Below, one piece after another: positions 52,055-59,976 of a stretch of DNA of 64,000 nt. Position numbers and translations under genes: made by a program. Under the pieces are notes generated by a model. The model ran no database searches and was not told the origin of the DNA. It worked only from the letters and a program-made list of their open reading frames with translations. The first letter of the stretch is position 1; every line of letters starts with the position of its first letter. The stretch is from RPQJ01 sp044226195 (GTDB lineage Bacteria > Pseudomonadota > Gammaproteobacteria > Steroidobacterales > Steroidobacteraceae), in the NCBI GenBank assembly GCA_044226195.1, contig JBGAHO010000005.1, positions 58,180 to 122,179 on the forward strand, read 5' to 3'.

Positions 52055-53119
52055 ATGAAATCCGCCCGCCTGCTCGCCCTGACCGACGACCCCGCCGACA
52101 TCCGGATCGAGGAGGTGCCGAGACCCGAGCCCGGGCCCGGCCAGGTGCGCGTGCGCATGCGTCTCGCGCCGGTCAATCCCTCCGACCTCAACTTCGTGCG
52201 CGGTACCTACCGGTCGGCGCTCGCGCGCATCGTCTGGAACCGGGGCGCCGCGCAGCCTGCGTTCGACCCGGCGCACCGCAATCCCTGCCCCGAACCGCCT
52301 TACGCGCTCGGCGGCGAAGGGGTCGGCCTGGTCGATGCGTGCGGGTCCGGCTGGCTCGCCCGTCGTCTGCAGGGGCGTCGGGTCGCCGTCGCCGGCGTGC
52401 CGCCGAACGGTACGTGGCAGGAATACGTCGTCGTCGACGCCCGCCGGGCGGTGGCCCTGCCCGCGAGCATCGATGACGAGCAGGGCGCCATGTTCTTCGT
52501 CAATCCGCTCACCGCCCACGCACTCGTCCGCGAGGTGCTGAAGGTGCGTCGAGGGGAATGGCTGCTGCTGACCGCAGCCGGGTCGGCACTCGCCCGGGAC
52601 ATCGTCCGGCTCGGGCGACGCGACGGGTTCCGCTCGCTGTGCGTGGTCCGCCGCGAGGCCCAGGTGCAGGAGTTGCTCGCGCTCGGTGCCGACGCCGTCG
52701 TCTCGACCGACCAGCACGACCTGCCGACGGAGGTCGCGCGCCTCACGGCCGGCCAGGGAGTGCGTCACGCGCTCGACTGCGTCGGAGGCGAGCTGGCCGG
52801 CGACGTGGTGCGCTGCCTCGGGGTCGGCGGGCATCTCGTGCTCTACGGCACGCTCGCGGATGCGCCGATCGCGTTGCCGAGTCGCGACCTCATGATGCCC
52901 ATGGCGCGCGTGTCCGGATTCCTGCTGCCGACCTGGCTCGCGGGGCAGTCACCCCTGAAACTGCTGGGCGCCCTGCGCCAGGTGCGCCGGTTGATCGCCG
53001 ACGGCGTCTTTCACGCCGAGGTCGGCGAGACCTATCCGCTCGACCGGGTGGCCGAGGCCGTGGCCGCGTCGCTGCAACCGGGTCGCACCGGCAAGGTGAT
53101 GCTCTCGATGACCGGCTGA
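52055..53119 (+). CDS. zinc-independent MDR-family NADPH:quinone reductase/enoyl reductase-like
   Basis: A 354-residue member of the medium-chain dehydrogenase/reductase superfamily. The N-terminal GroES-like part has the VRVRMRLAPVNPSDLNFVRGTY pattern (NPSDL as in quinone reductases and mitochondrial trans-2-enoyl-CoA reductase), followed by LGGEGVG. The nucleotide-binding part has LLTAAGSALARDIV, where the usual AAGGVG glycines are replaced by AAGSAL, and a VVRREAQ strand end suggesting NADP. The cysteine ligands of zinc alcohol dehydrogenases are absent. ATG 52055 is chosen, with ATG 52046 an alternative; neither has a strong ribosome-binding site. It is followed by a crotonase and a CoA ligase, so an enoyl-CoA or enone substrate is plausible. 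Confidence 0.8.
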   Translation: MKSARLLALTDDPADIRIEEVPRPEPGPGQVRVRMRLAPVNPSDLNFVRGTYRSALARIVWNRGAAQPAFDPAHRNPCPEPPYALGGEGVGLVDACGSGWLARRLQGRRVAVAGVPPNGTWQEYVVVDARRAVALPASIDDEQGAMFFVNPLTAHALVREVLKVRRGEWLLLTAAGSALARDIVRLGRRDGFRSLCVVRREAQVQELLALGADAVVSTDQHDLPTEVARLTAGQGVRHALDCVGGELAGDVVRCLGVGGHLVLYGTLADAPIALPSRDLMMPMARVSGFLLPTWLAGQSPLKLLGALRQVRRLIADGVFHAEVGETYPLDRVAEAVAASLQPGRTGKVMLSMTG

Positions 53120-53192
53120 CCCGTCGGCCAGGCGCCGCGCCGGCGCGGAAATCGGCTATAAACAAGGCAGCGGGGCCGAGGCAGGGGGAACG

Positions 53193-54083
53193 ATGACTTA
53201 CCGGACGCTCGCGTATGCGGTCGCCGGCCGCGTCGCGACGATCACGCTCGACCGACCCGGGCGCATGAACGCCATCGATCTCGAGATGCCCGGCGAGATC
53301 GCCGCGGCGGTGGATCGCGCGAACCGCGACGACGCCGTGCACGTCATCGTGCTGACGGGGGCGGGCGAGGGCTTCTGCAGCGGATACGACCTCAAGGCCT
53401 TCGCGGAGTCCGCGGGTCCGCAGCCCGGTTCGCAGCTCGGCGGCGCCGACGGGCGGCCCTGGGATCCGATGGCGGATTTCTTCGGCATGTCCGCGTTCAC
53501 GCAGGACTTCATGGCGCTGTGGCGCAGCCACAAGCCGACCATCGCCAGGGTGCACGGCCCGGCGGTGGCGGGTGGCAGCGACATCGCGCTGTGCTGTGAC
53601 CTGGTGGTGATGGCGGACGAGGCCGTGATCGGCTACCCGCCGGCACGCGTGTGGGGCTGCCCCACGACCGCGATGTGGGTGTATCGCCTCGGCGCGGAGC
53701 GGGCGAAGCGCATGCTGCTCACCGGCGATCTCGTCGACGGCCGCGAAGCTGCGCGCCTCGGGCTCGTGCTCGAGTCCGTGCCGCGTGCCCAGCTCGATGA
53801 TCGGGTCGCGGCGCTCGCGGCGCGCATCGCGTCCGTGCCGAAGAACCAGCTCATGATGCAGAAGATGATGGTGAACCAGGCGCTGGACGCGATGGGCCTC
53901 GCGAACACCCAGCGCTTCGCGACACTGTTCGATGGCATCGCGCGGCACAGCCCGGAAGGCGCGTGGTTCAAGCAGCGCGCCGAGGACGCCGGGTTCAAGC
54001 AGGCGATCCGGGAGCGCGACAGCGGCGAGCCGATCGCGCCCGAGGCGAGCCGGCCGCTGGCACCGCCCGCCGAACACGAATGA
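53193..54083 (+). CDS. crotonase-fold protein lacking the hydratase glutamates
   Basis: A 296-residue enoyl-CoA hydratase/isomerase family protein. The oxyanion-hole motifs are FCSGYDLKAF and GPAVAGGSDIALCCDLVV (GGS instead of the usual GGG). The segment that carries the two catalytic Glu in enoyl-CoA hydratase reads IGYPPARVWGCPTTAMWVYRLG, with no Glu at either place. Related proteins are widely annotated as enoyl-CoA hydratase but cannot use the standard mechanism. A C-terminal extension of about 30 residues is rich in Pro and Glu. GGGGGAAC precedes the ATG. It is 46 bases before the CoA ligase gene and probably in its operon, acting on that acyl-CoA. Confidence 0.85.
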   Translation: MTYRTLAYAVAGRVATITLDRPGRMNAIDLEMPGEIAAAVDRANRDDAVHVIVLTGAGEGFCSGYDLKAFAESAGPQPGSQLGGADGRPWDPMADFFGMSAFTQDFMALWRSHKPTIARVHGPAVAGGSDIALCCDLVVMADEAVIGYPPARVWGCPTTAMWVYRLGAERAKRMLLTGDLVDGREAARLGLVLESVPRAQLDDRVAALAARIASVPKNQLMMQKMMVNQALDAMGLANTQRFATLFDGIARHSPEGAWFKQRAEDAGFKQAIRERDSGEPIAPEASRPLAPPAEHE

Positions 54084-54129
54084 CGGACGCAGTGGCTCGT
54101 CCACGGACGGTGACGGGCGAGGGAGGACG

Positions 54130-55824
54130 ATGAGCGCGATCGAGACGACGGCCGTCCTGCCGGTGGCCCTCAGGGCCCGGACCTTGTGCGAGGCTTTCCA
54201 GGCGACGGCAGCCGAGCGCCCGGACCAGGTCGCCCTGCGCACGCTGCACGGCGAGGTGTCGTACACCTACGGCGAATACGCGGCCCGCGTGCGACGACTG
54301 GCCACCGGCCTGCACGCGCTCGGCATGCGGCGGGGCGACACCGTCGCGCTGATGCTCGTCAACCGACCCGAGTTCCATCTCGTCGATGCCGCGGCGATGC
54401 ACCTCGGGGCCGTGCCGTTCTCGGTCTACAACACGTCGAGCCCCGAGCAGATCGCGCACCTGTTCCGCAACGCAGCCAACCGCGTCGTGGTGACCGAGCG
54501 CCGGTTCCTGCCGAACGTGCGCGCGGCACGCACGCCGGAGATCGAGCACATCCTCCTCGTCGACGGCCGCGACGACGACACGCTGACGCTCGACGATCTC
54601 GCCGGGCGCAGCGCGCACGGCTTCGACTTCGAGGCCGCGTGGCGCGCGGTCGCCCCGGACGACGTGCTCACGCTGATCTACACCTCGGGGACCACCGGGC
54701 CACCCAAGGCGGTGCAGCTCACGCACGACAGCGTGCTGTTCCAGTGCCGTGCGCTCGCGCGGTGCGTCGCACCTGTCCTCGGCGGACGCGGCATCTCCTA
54801 CCTGCCGAGTGCGCACGTCGGTGATCGCACCCTCAGCCACTACTACGCGTCGATGTGCCTCGGCACCGAGATCACCGCGATCGCGGACCACAAGCAGGTC
54901 GGCGAGGCCCTGGTGGCCGTGCGCCCCACGCGCTTCGGCGGCGTGCCGCGCGTCTGGGAGAAGCTCAAGGCCGGACTCGAGTCCGCGGGAGTGAGCGATC
55001 CCTCGCGGCTGCCGGAGCCGGCCCGGGCCGCCGTGCGGGCGCGCATCGGCCTCGACCAGGTGGACTGGTGCGTGTCGTCGGCCGCTCCCATCGCCCCCGA
55101 CGTGCTGCGTTACTTCCACGACCTGGGCGTGCCGCTGGTCGAGGGCTGGGGCATGTCCGAATGCTCGTGCTTCGCCGTGCTGAACCCGCTCGGCGCGAAT
55201 CGCACCGGCACGGTGGGCAAGCCGCTGCCGGGGGTCGAGCTGCGGATCGCCGACGACGGCGAGATGCTGGTCCGGGCGCCGCTGGTGTTCCGCGGCTACC
55301 GCGGCGACCCCGAGAAGACGGCGGAAGCCATCGACGCCGACGGGTGGCTGCACACGGGCGACATTGCCGCGATCGACGACGACGGCTACGTGCGCATCGT
55401 CGACCGCAAGAAGGAGATCATCATCAACTCCGCCGGCAAGAACATGTCGCCGGCCAACATCGAGCAGCAGCTGCGCGCCGCGAGCCCGCTCATCGCGCAC
55501 GCGGTGTGCATCGGCGACCGCCGGCCCTTCAACGTGGCGCTGCTGGTGCTCGACCCCGAGACGACGCTGCGCTGGGTGGCTGCGCGCGAGCTGCCGGGAC
55601 GATCCGTCGCCGAGTGGCGGGAGCACGCGCCGCTGCGCGAGGAACTGCAGCGTGCCGTCGACGCGGCGAATGGGGTGCTGTCGCGCGTCGAGCAGATCAA
55701 GCGCTTCGCGGTGCTCGAGTCGGAATGGCTGCCCGGCGGCGTCGAGCTGACGCCCACGATGAAGCTGCGGCGCCGGCCGATCCTCGAGAAATACCGCGAC
55801 GAGATCGAGGGCCTCTACGCCTAG
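54130..55824 (+). CDS. long-chain acyl-CoA ligase-like AMP-binding protein
   Basis: A 564-residue adenylating enzyme. Motifs are IYTSGTTGPPKAVQLTH near residue 180, YLPSAHVGDRTLSHY, EGWGMSECSC, DGWLHTGDIAAIDDDGY and DRKKEIIINSAGKNMSP. A C-terminal TPTMKLRRRPI lysine motif is present. The pattern matches the FadD/long-chain family active on bulky acids such as steroid or terpenoid carboxylates in some actinobacteria, but the substrate here is not known. GGGAGGA lies 3-4 bases before the ATG. With the crotonase and reductase genes it forms a small rightward acyl-CoA operon that faces the bactofilin gene tail to tail. Confidence 0.9.
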   Translation: MSAIETTAVLPVALRARTLCEAFQATAAERPDQVALRTLHGEVSYTYGEYAARVRRLATGLHALGMRRGDTVALMLVNRPEFHLVDAAAMHLGAVPFSVYNTSSPEQIAHLFRNAANRVVVTERRFLPNVRAARTPEIEHILLVDGRDDDTLTLDDLAGRSAHGFDFEAAWRAVAPDDVLTLIYTSGTTGPPKAVQLTHDSVLFQCRALARCVAPVLGGRGISYLPSAHVGDRTLSHYYASMCLGTEITAIADHKQVGEALVAVRPTRFGGVPRVWEKLKAGLESAGVSDPSRLPEPARAAVRARIGLDQVDWCVSSAAPIAPDVLRYFHDLGVPLVEGWGMSECSCFAVLNPLGANRTGTVGKPLPGVELRIADDGEMLVRAPLVFRGYRGDPEKTAEAIDADGWLHTGDIAAIDDDGYVRIVDRKKEIIINSAGKNMSPANIEQQLRAASPLIAHAVCIGDRRPFNVALLVLDPETTLRWVAARELPGRSVAEWREHAPLREELQRAVDAANGVLSRVEQIKRFAVLESEWLPGGVELTPTMKLRRRPILEKYRDEIEGLYA

Positions 55825-55837
55825 GCCCGGACGGCGG

Positions 55838-56275
55838 TCAGGACTCGGCCGCCACCGGCAGCGCGACCACGTTGCTCGGCGCCGTCGCCGGTGCCCGCGC
55901 GTCGTCCTGGTTGGCCGCGCATTCGAGCCGGCCTTCGACGCGGGCCCCGCAGTCCATCTGCAGGTTGCGGTAGCGGATGTTGCCCGTGATGCGCGCGTTC
56001 GCCTGCAGCTCGAGGAAGTGATCGACGTCCACGTCGCCGAGGATCGTACCGTTGATCACCGCGTCGTGCACGCGGACACCGCCCTCGATGCGGCCCTTTT
56101 CGCTCAGCACGAGCAGCCCCTTGCAGTCCGGCTTCGACTGCACGTTGCCGTTGACCTGCCCGTCGACGCGCACGCCGTCGGTGACGATGACGTCCCCGAC
56201 CACGGCGACGCCGGTGGCGATCAGGCTCGACAGACGCGTCACCTCGATCGACGACTTGACCTTGTTGCGGAACAT
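55838..56275 (-). CDS. bactofilin (polymer-forming cytoskeletal protein)
   Basis: A 145-residue bactofilin. A short N-terminal tail (FRNKVKSSIEV) leads into a right-handed beta-helix core of repeated turns: VVGDVIVTDGVRVDGQVNGNVQ, GLLVLSEKGRIEGGVRVHDAVINGTILGDV, and LELQANARITGNIRYRNLQMDCGARVEGRL. A disordered C-terminal tail follows. Bactofilins self-assemble without nucleotide and position cell-wall enzymes at the inner membrane. ATG 56275 has a GGAGGAAGGG site. It is the last gene of the M23 peptidase-coiled-coil-bactofilin unit, a linkage seen in other gammaproteobacteria, so it probably recruits that peptidase. Confidence 0.93.
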   Translation of the reverse strand: MFRNKVKSSIEVTRLSSLIATGVAVVGDVIVTDGVRVDGQVNGNVQSKPDCKGLLVLSEKGRIEGGVRVHDAVINGTILGDVDVDHFLELQANARITGNIRYRNLQMDCGARVEGRLECAANQDDARAPATAPSNVVALPVAAES

Positions 56276-56300
56276 GCGCCCTTCCTCCGTCCGTTCCCGT

Positions 56301-56669
56301 TCAGTGCCCGCGTCCGGCGCGGGCATTCTGTGCGTTGATGAATTCCACCTGGTTGCGCAGCTCGCCCGCGCGCTGGCTCAATTCCGCGACCTGCGCGGTC
56401 AGTGCCGACCGCGTCGACCGCTCGAACTCGAGGTCGGTGCGTGCCCGCGCCAGTTCGGCGCGCAGCGCCGCGTTCTCGCGCTCGAGCGCCCGCAGCCGCC
56501 CGGTGGGCGTGTTGCCGATGCCGTACCACCACGCGGCCGCCCCGAGCCCGGCCACCAGCAGCAGCGCGAACCCGACCGCCTGCGCCGCGGTCCGTAGTCG
56601 CCGGTCGGAGGCGAATTCCAGCCGGGCCGACGCGAGCCGGCGCGTGCGGCTCCGCGCGCCCCAGCGCAT
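56301..56669 (-). CDS. single-pass membrane protein with periplasmic coiled coil
   Basis: A 122-residue protein with an Arg-rich cytoplasmic N-terminus (about 30 residues, including RSRTRRLASARLEFASDRRLR) and one membrane helix (VGFALLLVAGLGAAAWW). A periplasmic coiled coil (LRALERENAALRAELARARTDLEFERSTRSAL, then VAELSQRAGELRNQVEFI) forms the rest. Its layout recalls FtsB/FtsL or the small DUF6776-type proteins next to bactofilins. The start overlaps the M23 peptidase stop (TGATG) and bactofilin starts 25 bases downstream, so the three are one unit. A linker between the cytoskeletal filament and the periplasmic peptidase is the simplest role, by inference. Confidence 0.75.
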   Translation of the reverse strand: MRWGARSRTRRLASARLEFASDRRLRTAAQAVGFALLLVAGLGAAAWWYGIGNTPTGRLRALERENAALRAELARARTDLEFERSTRSALTAQVAELSQRAGELRNQVEFINAQNARAGRGH

Positions 56670-57649
56670 CAGTCGGCCGGCCTCGCGAGCACGCTCGCGA
56701 GGATACGGCCCGGCTCGACGCGCTGGCCGTCGCGGATCACTTCGAAGTGCAGGTGCGGCCCGGTCGAGCGGCCGGTCGAACCGACTGCCGCGATCTTCTG
56801 CCGCGGCATGACGAGGTCGCCCGCGTGCACGAACAGCTTCGAGCAGTGCCCGTAGAGGGTCTGCAGCCCGTTGCCGTGGTCGATCACCACCGCGTTGCCG
56901 TAGGGGCCGCGGAAGCCAGCCCACACCACGCGTCCGCCGCCGCTCGCGAGGATCGCGGCGCCTTGCTGGGCAGGGATGTCGAGCCCCATGTGCCGCGCGA
57001 GCCGGCCCGTGAACGGGTCGCGGCGCACGCCGAAGCCCGAACTGATGTGCGGCATCGCGCCGAACACGGGGACGCGATTCGGATAGGCCATGTCGGTGAG
57101 GTCGCGGGCGGCGGCGGCATCGGCGATGTGCTCGATCGACGCCTCGAGCAGGGCCAGTTCGAGTTCGAGCTGGCCGAGGCCGGTCCCGTAATCGCCAGTC
57201 GCGGCGCGCGCGGCCTCGTGCAATGCGCTCGTCTCGCTGACCGGAAGCAGGGGGCCGCCGGTCGGCTCGGCGGTTGCAGCCGCGGCGACCGCGGGCGCGG
57301 CCGGCGGCTGCGCCTGCGTGGACGTCGGGCTCGACTTCACGCCGAGCTTGCGCGCGAGGTCGGCGGCTTCGACTTCGAGCCGCGTGAGTCGACCGGAGAG
57401 ACTGCCGACGCGATCGACCAGCGCGCGGCCTTCCGGGCGCTTGAAGTCGACGAAGAGGGGCGTGCCCGGCGTGCCGGCGGCGACCCGCTGCTGGCCCACC
57501 CGGTAACCCACGAACGCGCTGAGGCTCATGGCGGCGAGACCGCACGCGAGGGCGCACGCGGCCAGCGGCCGCGCACGCAGCGTCCTCATCCGTGAGTCCG
57601 TCATCTGTCGAGCCGAGACGATGATGAAGGCCAAGGCCTCGCCCCCCAT
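56669..57649 (-). CDS. M23-family metallopeptidase, membrane-anchored
   Basis: A 326-residue LytM-type peptidoglycan peptidase. The cytoplasmic start FIIVSARQMTDSRMRTL, a membrane helix (LAACALACGLAAMSLSAF) and a periplasmic helix region (residues 70-190) with an Ala/Pro linker lead to the catalytic domain. Zinc ligands appear in SGFGVRRDPFTGRLARHMGLD (His and Asp) and GPHLHFEV (HxH), with YGHCSKLFVHAGD between. ATG 57649 is preferred because the IIVSAR opening is shared by similar peptidases; ATG 57604 is an alternative. It is first in the unit with the coiled-coil protein and bactofilin, and would shape or remodel the wall under filament control. Confidence 0.9.
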   Translation of the reverse strand: MGGEALAFIIVSARQMTDSRMRTLRARPLAACALACGLAAMSLSAFVGYRVGQQRVAAGTPGTPLFVDFKRPEGRALVDRVGSLSGRLTRLEVEAADLARKLGVKSSPTSTQAQPPAAPAVAAAATAEPTGGPLLPVSETSALHEAARAATGDYGTGLGQLELELALLEASIEHIADAAAARDLTDMAYPNRVPVFGAMPHISSGFGVRRDPFTGRLARHMGLDIPAQQGAAILASGGGRVVWAGFRGPYGNAVVIDHGNGLQTLYGHCSKLFVHAGDLVMPRQKIAAVGSTGRSTGPHLHFEVIRDGQRVEPGRILASVLARPAD

Positions 57650-57955
57650 TTCGCGTGCTCACTTCATAGCGCGGACGGGGCGTAAAGTGTGTTTCGGGGC
57701 CGCATTCTGTGAACGGTCGCACAGCCCCCCGGATATCCGGTCGCCGGGGACGTCGGCGATCGCGTCGCGGCCGGGCCGAACATACTGCGACGCCCGTGGC
57801 TCGGGTAGCCGGGCAAGTCGCGCCTGGCATGGCCGCGGACAGGTGTTTGCCGAGAGGCCGCGCGCGGACCGGCGCGGATGCGTACCAGTTGCAACACTCG
57901 TGTGGAGGACGCGCGCACGCTGTGTCACGCTGGAGTCGCGGCCGGAGTGACAGAC
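57650..57955. other. 306-bp divergent intergenic region
   Basis: The stretch separates the M23-bactofilin unit from the diguanylate cyclase gene and must hold both promoters. A CATACT-like -10 candidate for the rightward direction lies near 57782. No matching -35, operator repeat or small gene could be supported. Confidence 0.4.
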
Positions 57956-58882
57956 ATGTTCCGCCGGGAACCGATGGACCTGCGCGCGACGCTCGAACAG
58001 CTCGAGCGCGCGCAACGCGACCACGCCGAATGGCGCGCCGGACTGCTGCGTTCCATCGTCTGCCGGCAGTCCCCCGATCCACTCGAGGCGCGCGCCGATG
58101 CGCATCGCGTTTGTCGCTTCGGGCGCTGGTACTACGAGCTCGCGGCCGACGTCCTGCGCGAGCGACCCGCCTTCGTCGCGCTGGAGCACCCGCATCGCGA
58201 GACCCATCGCGCGGCGGCCCGCATGCTCGCGCGCACGGCGCAGGGCGGGCCGGTGGCCTGCGAGGACTTCGATGCGCTGATGGCCTCCAGCCGCCAGCTG
58301 GGCCGCTCGCTCGACGACCTGCGGCGCGACCTGGAGACCGCGCTGGACCGCTGCGATCCGCTCACCGGTGCGCACGGCCGAGTCGAGCTGCTGCCCGAAC
58401 TGGACGAGTGGCGCGCCGTCGCCCAGCGGCACGTCGAGCCGACCAGCATCGTGTTCATGGACGTCGACCACCTGAAGGAGATCAACGACCGGCACGGCCA
58501 CGCGGTCGGCGACCAGGTGCTGGCCGGCGCGGTGCGCTATGTGCAGGAACACCTGCGGCCGTACGACCGCATCTTCCGCTACGGCGGGGACGAGTTCGTC
58601 ATCTCGCTGCCGGGCACCCGCCTCGCGGACGCCCTGCACCTCGTCGAGCGCATCCGCACCGGGCTCGGGCGCGTGCCGTTCGTCACGAGCGCGAGCGGCG
58701 AGGAGATCTACGCGACGGCGTCGTTCGGCGTCGCGATGCTCGACGGCGAGGTGCGCACGGAGCAGTCCATCGACCGCGCCGACAAGGCGCTGCTGCAGGC
58801 CAAGATCAGCGGCCGCAACCGCGTGGTCGGCTGGGAGCCGACGATTGCCACGGGGACCCGGCTCAACTGGGGCGCGCCGTGA
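57956..58882 (+). CDS. dgcZ: diguanylate cyclase with N-terminal zinc-binding CZB domain, DgcZ-like
   Basis: A 308-residue cytoplasmic cyclase making cyclic di-GMP from two GTP. The N-terminal four-helix CZB domain has the zinc ligands His23, Cys53 (in CRFGRW), His80 and His84, the same spacing as His22, Cys52, His79 and His83 of E. coli DgcZ. The GGDEF domain follows with FMDVDHLKEIND, the active-site loop GGDEF at 210-214 and an intact RxxD inhibitory site (RPYD) five residues before it. Zinc would repress activity and product would feed back. ATG 57956 has GGAG 8 nt upstream. The gene symbol is assigned by domain similarity, not proven orthology. Confidence 0.9.
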   Translation: MFRREPMDLRATLEQLERAQRDHAEWRAGLLRSIVCRQSPDPLEARADAHRVCRFGRWYYELAADVLRERPAFVALEHPHRETHRAAARMLARTAQGGPVACEDFDALMASSRQLGRSLDDLRRDLETALDRCDPLTGAHGRVELLPELDEWRAVAQRHVEPTSIVFMDVDHLKEINDRHGHAVGDQVLAGAVRYVQEHLRPYDRIFRYGGDEFVISLPGTRLADALHLVERIRTGLGRVPFVTSASGEEIYATASFGVAMLDGEVRTEQSIDRADKALLQAKISGRNRVVGWEPTIATGTRLNWGAP

Positions 58883-58950
58883 GCGGGGCGCGCGAAGCAG
58901 GTATCATCGAGCGGTTTGACCCCGACCCCCCGCCAGGAGCTGCCCGCGCC

Positions 58951-59928
58951 ATGAAGACCCGCATCACCGAACTGTTCGGCATCCAGCATCCCATCGTGCA
59001 GGGCGGCATGCATTTCGTCGGACTGGCCGAACTGGCCGCGGCGGTCTCGAACGCGGGCGGCCTCGGCATGATCACCGCGCTGACGCAGCCGACGCCCGAG
59101 AAGCTCGCGGCGGAAATCAAGCGCTGCCGCGAGATGACCGACCGGCCGTTCGGCGTGAACCTCACGTTCCTGCCGGCGCTTTTCCAGCCACCGTACCCGG
59201 AGTACGTGCGCGCGATCATCGAAGGTGGCGTGCGCATCGTCGAGACGGCGGGCCGCAGTCCCGAGGCGGTGATGCCGGCCTTCAAGCAGGCGGGCATCAA
59301 GGTCATCCACAAGTGCACCTCGGTGCGCCACTCGCTCAAGGCCGAGAAGATCGGCTGCGACGCGGTGAGCGTCGACGGCTTCGAGTGCGGCGGCCACCCG
59401 GGCGAGGACGACGTGCCGAACTTCATCCTGCTGCCGCTCGCTGCCGAAGCGCTCAAGATCCCGTTCATCGCCTCGGGCGGCATGGCCGACGGCCGCAGCC
59501 TCGTCGCGGCGATGGCGCTCGGCGCCGAGGGCATCAACATGGGCACGCGCTTCATCGCGACGAAGGAAGCGCCGGTGCACGAGAACGTCAAGCAGGCGCT
59601 GGTGCGGGCCACCGAGCTCGACACGCGCCTCATCATGCGCCCGCTGCGCAACACCGAGCGCGTGATGCGCAATCCGGCGGTCGACAGGATCGTCGAGATC
59701 GAGAAGGAAAAGGGCGAGTCGCTGAAGATCGAGGACATCAAGGCGCTGGTCGGCGGCGTCTACCCGCGCGTGATGCAGCAGGGCGACATGGACGCGGGCG
59801 CGTGGTCCTGCGGCATGGTGGCCGGCCTGATCCACGACGTGCCGACCTGCCGGGAACTCATCGACCGCATCATGGCCGAGGCCGACGCGATCATCGCGCA
59901 GCGCCTCGAGGGCCTGCGCCGCGGCTGA
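58951..59928 (+). CDS. nitronate monooxygenase / NAD(P)H-dependent flavin oxidoreductase family
   Basis: A 325-residue FMN TIM-barrel protein. The opening ITELFGIQHPIVQGGM is the hallmark of the nitronate monooxygenase/FabK-like family. FMN contacts are visible in SNAGGLGMI, GFECGGHPGEDD and IPFIASGGMADGRSL, and MGTRFIATKE follows. The GGHPGEDD variant is common in proteins labelled nitronate monooxygenase whose true substrate is unclear; some act as enoyl reductases or quinone reductases. AGGAG lies 10 nt upstream of the ATG. It sits between the cyclase and a PLP enzyme, all rightward, with a 48-base gap to the latter. Confidence 0.87.
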   Translation: MKTRITELFGIQHPIVQGGMHFVGLAELAAAVSNAGGLGMITALTQPTPEKLAAEIKRCREMTDRPFGVNLTFLPALFQPPYPEYVRAIIEGGVRIVETAGRSPEAVMPAFKQAGIKVIHKCTSVRHSLKAEKIGCDAVSVDGFECGGHPGEDDVPNFILLPLAAEALKIPFIASGGMADGRSLVAAMALGAEGINMGTRFIATKEAPVHENVKQALVRATELDTRLIMRPLRNTERVMRNPAVDRIVEIEKEKGESLKIEDIKALVGGVYPRVMQQGDMDAGAWSCGMVAGLIHDVPTCRELIDRIMAEADAIIAQRLEGLRRG

Positions 59929-59976
59929 GAGGGCCCCGGGCGCCGGCCCGCGCGGCCGGTGATATGCTCGCGCCCC

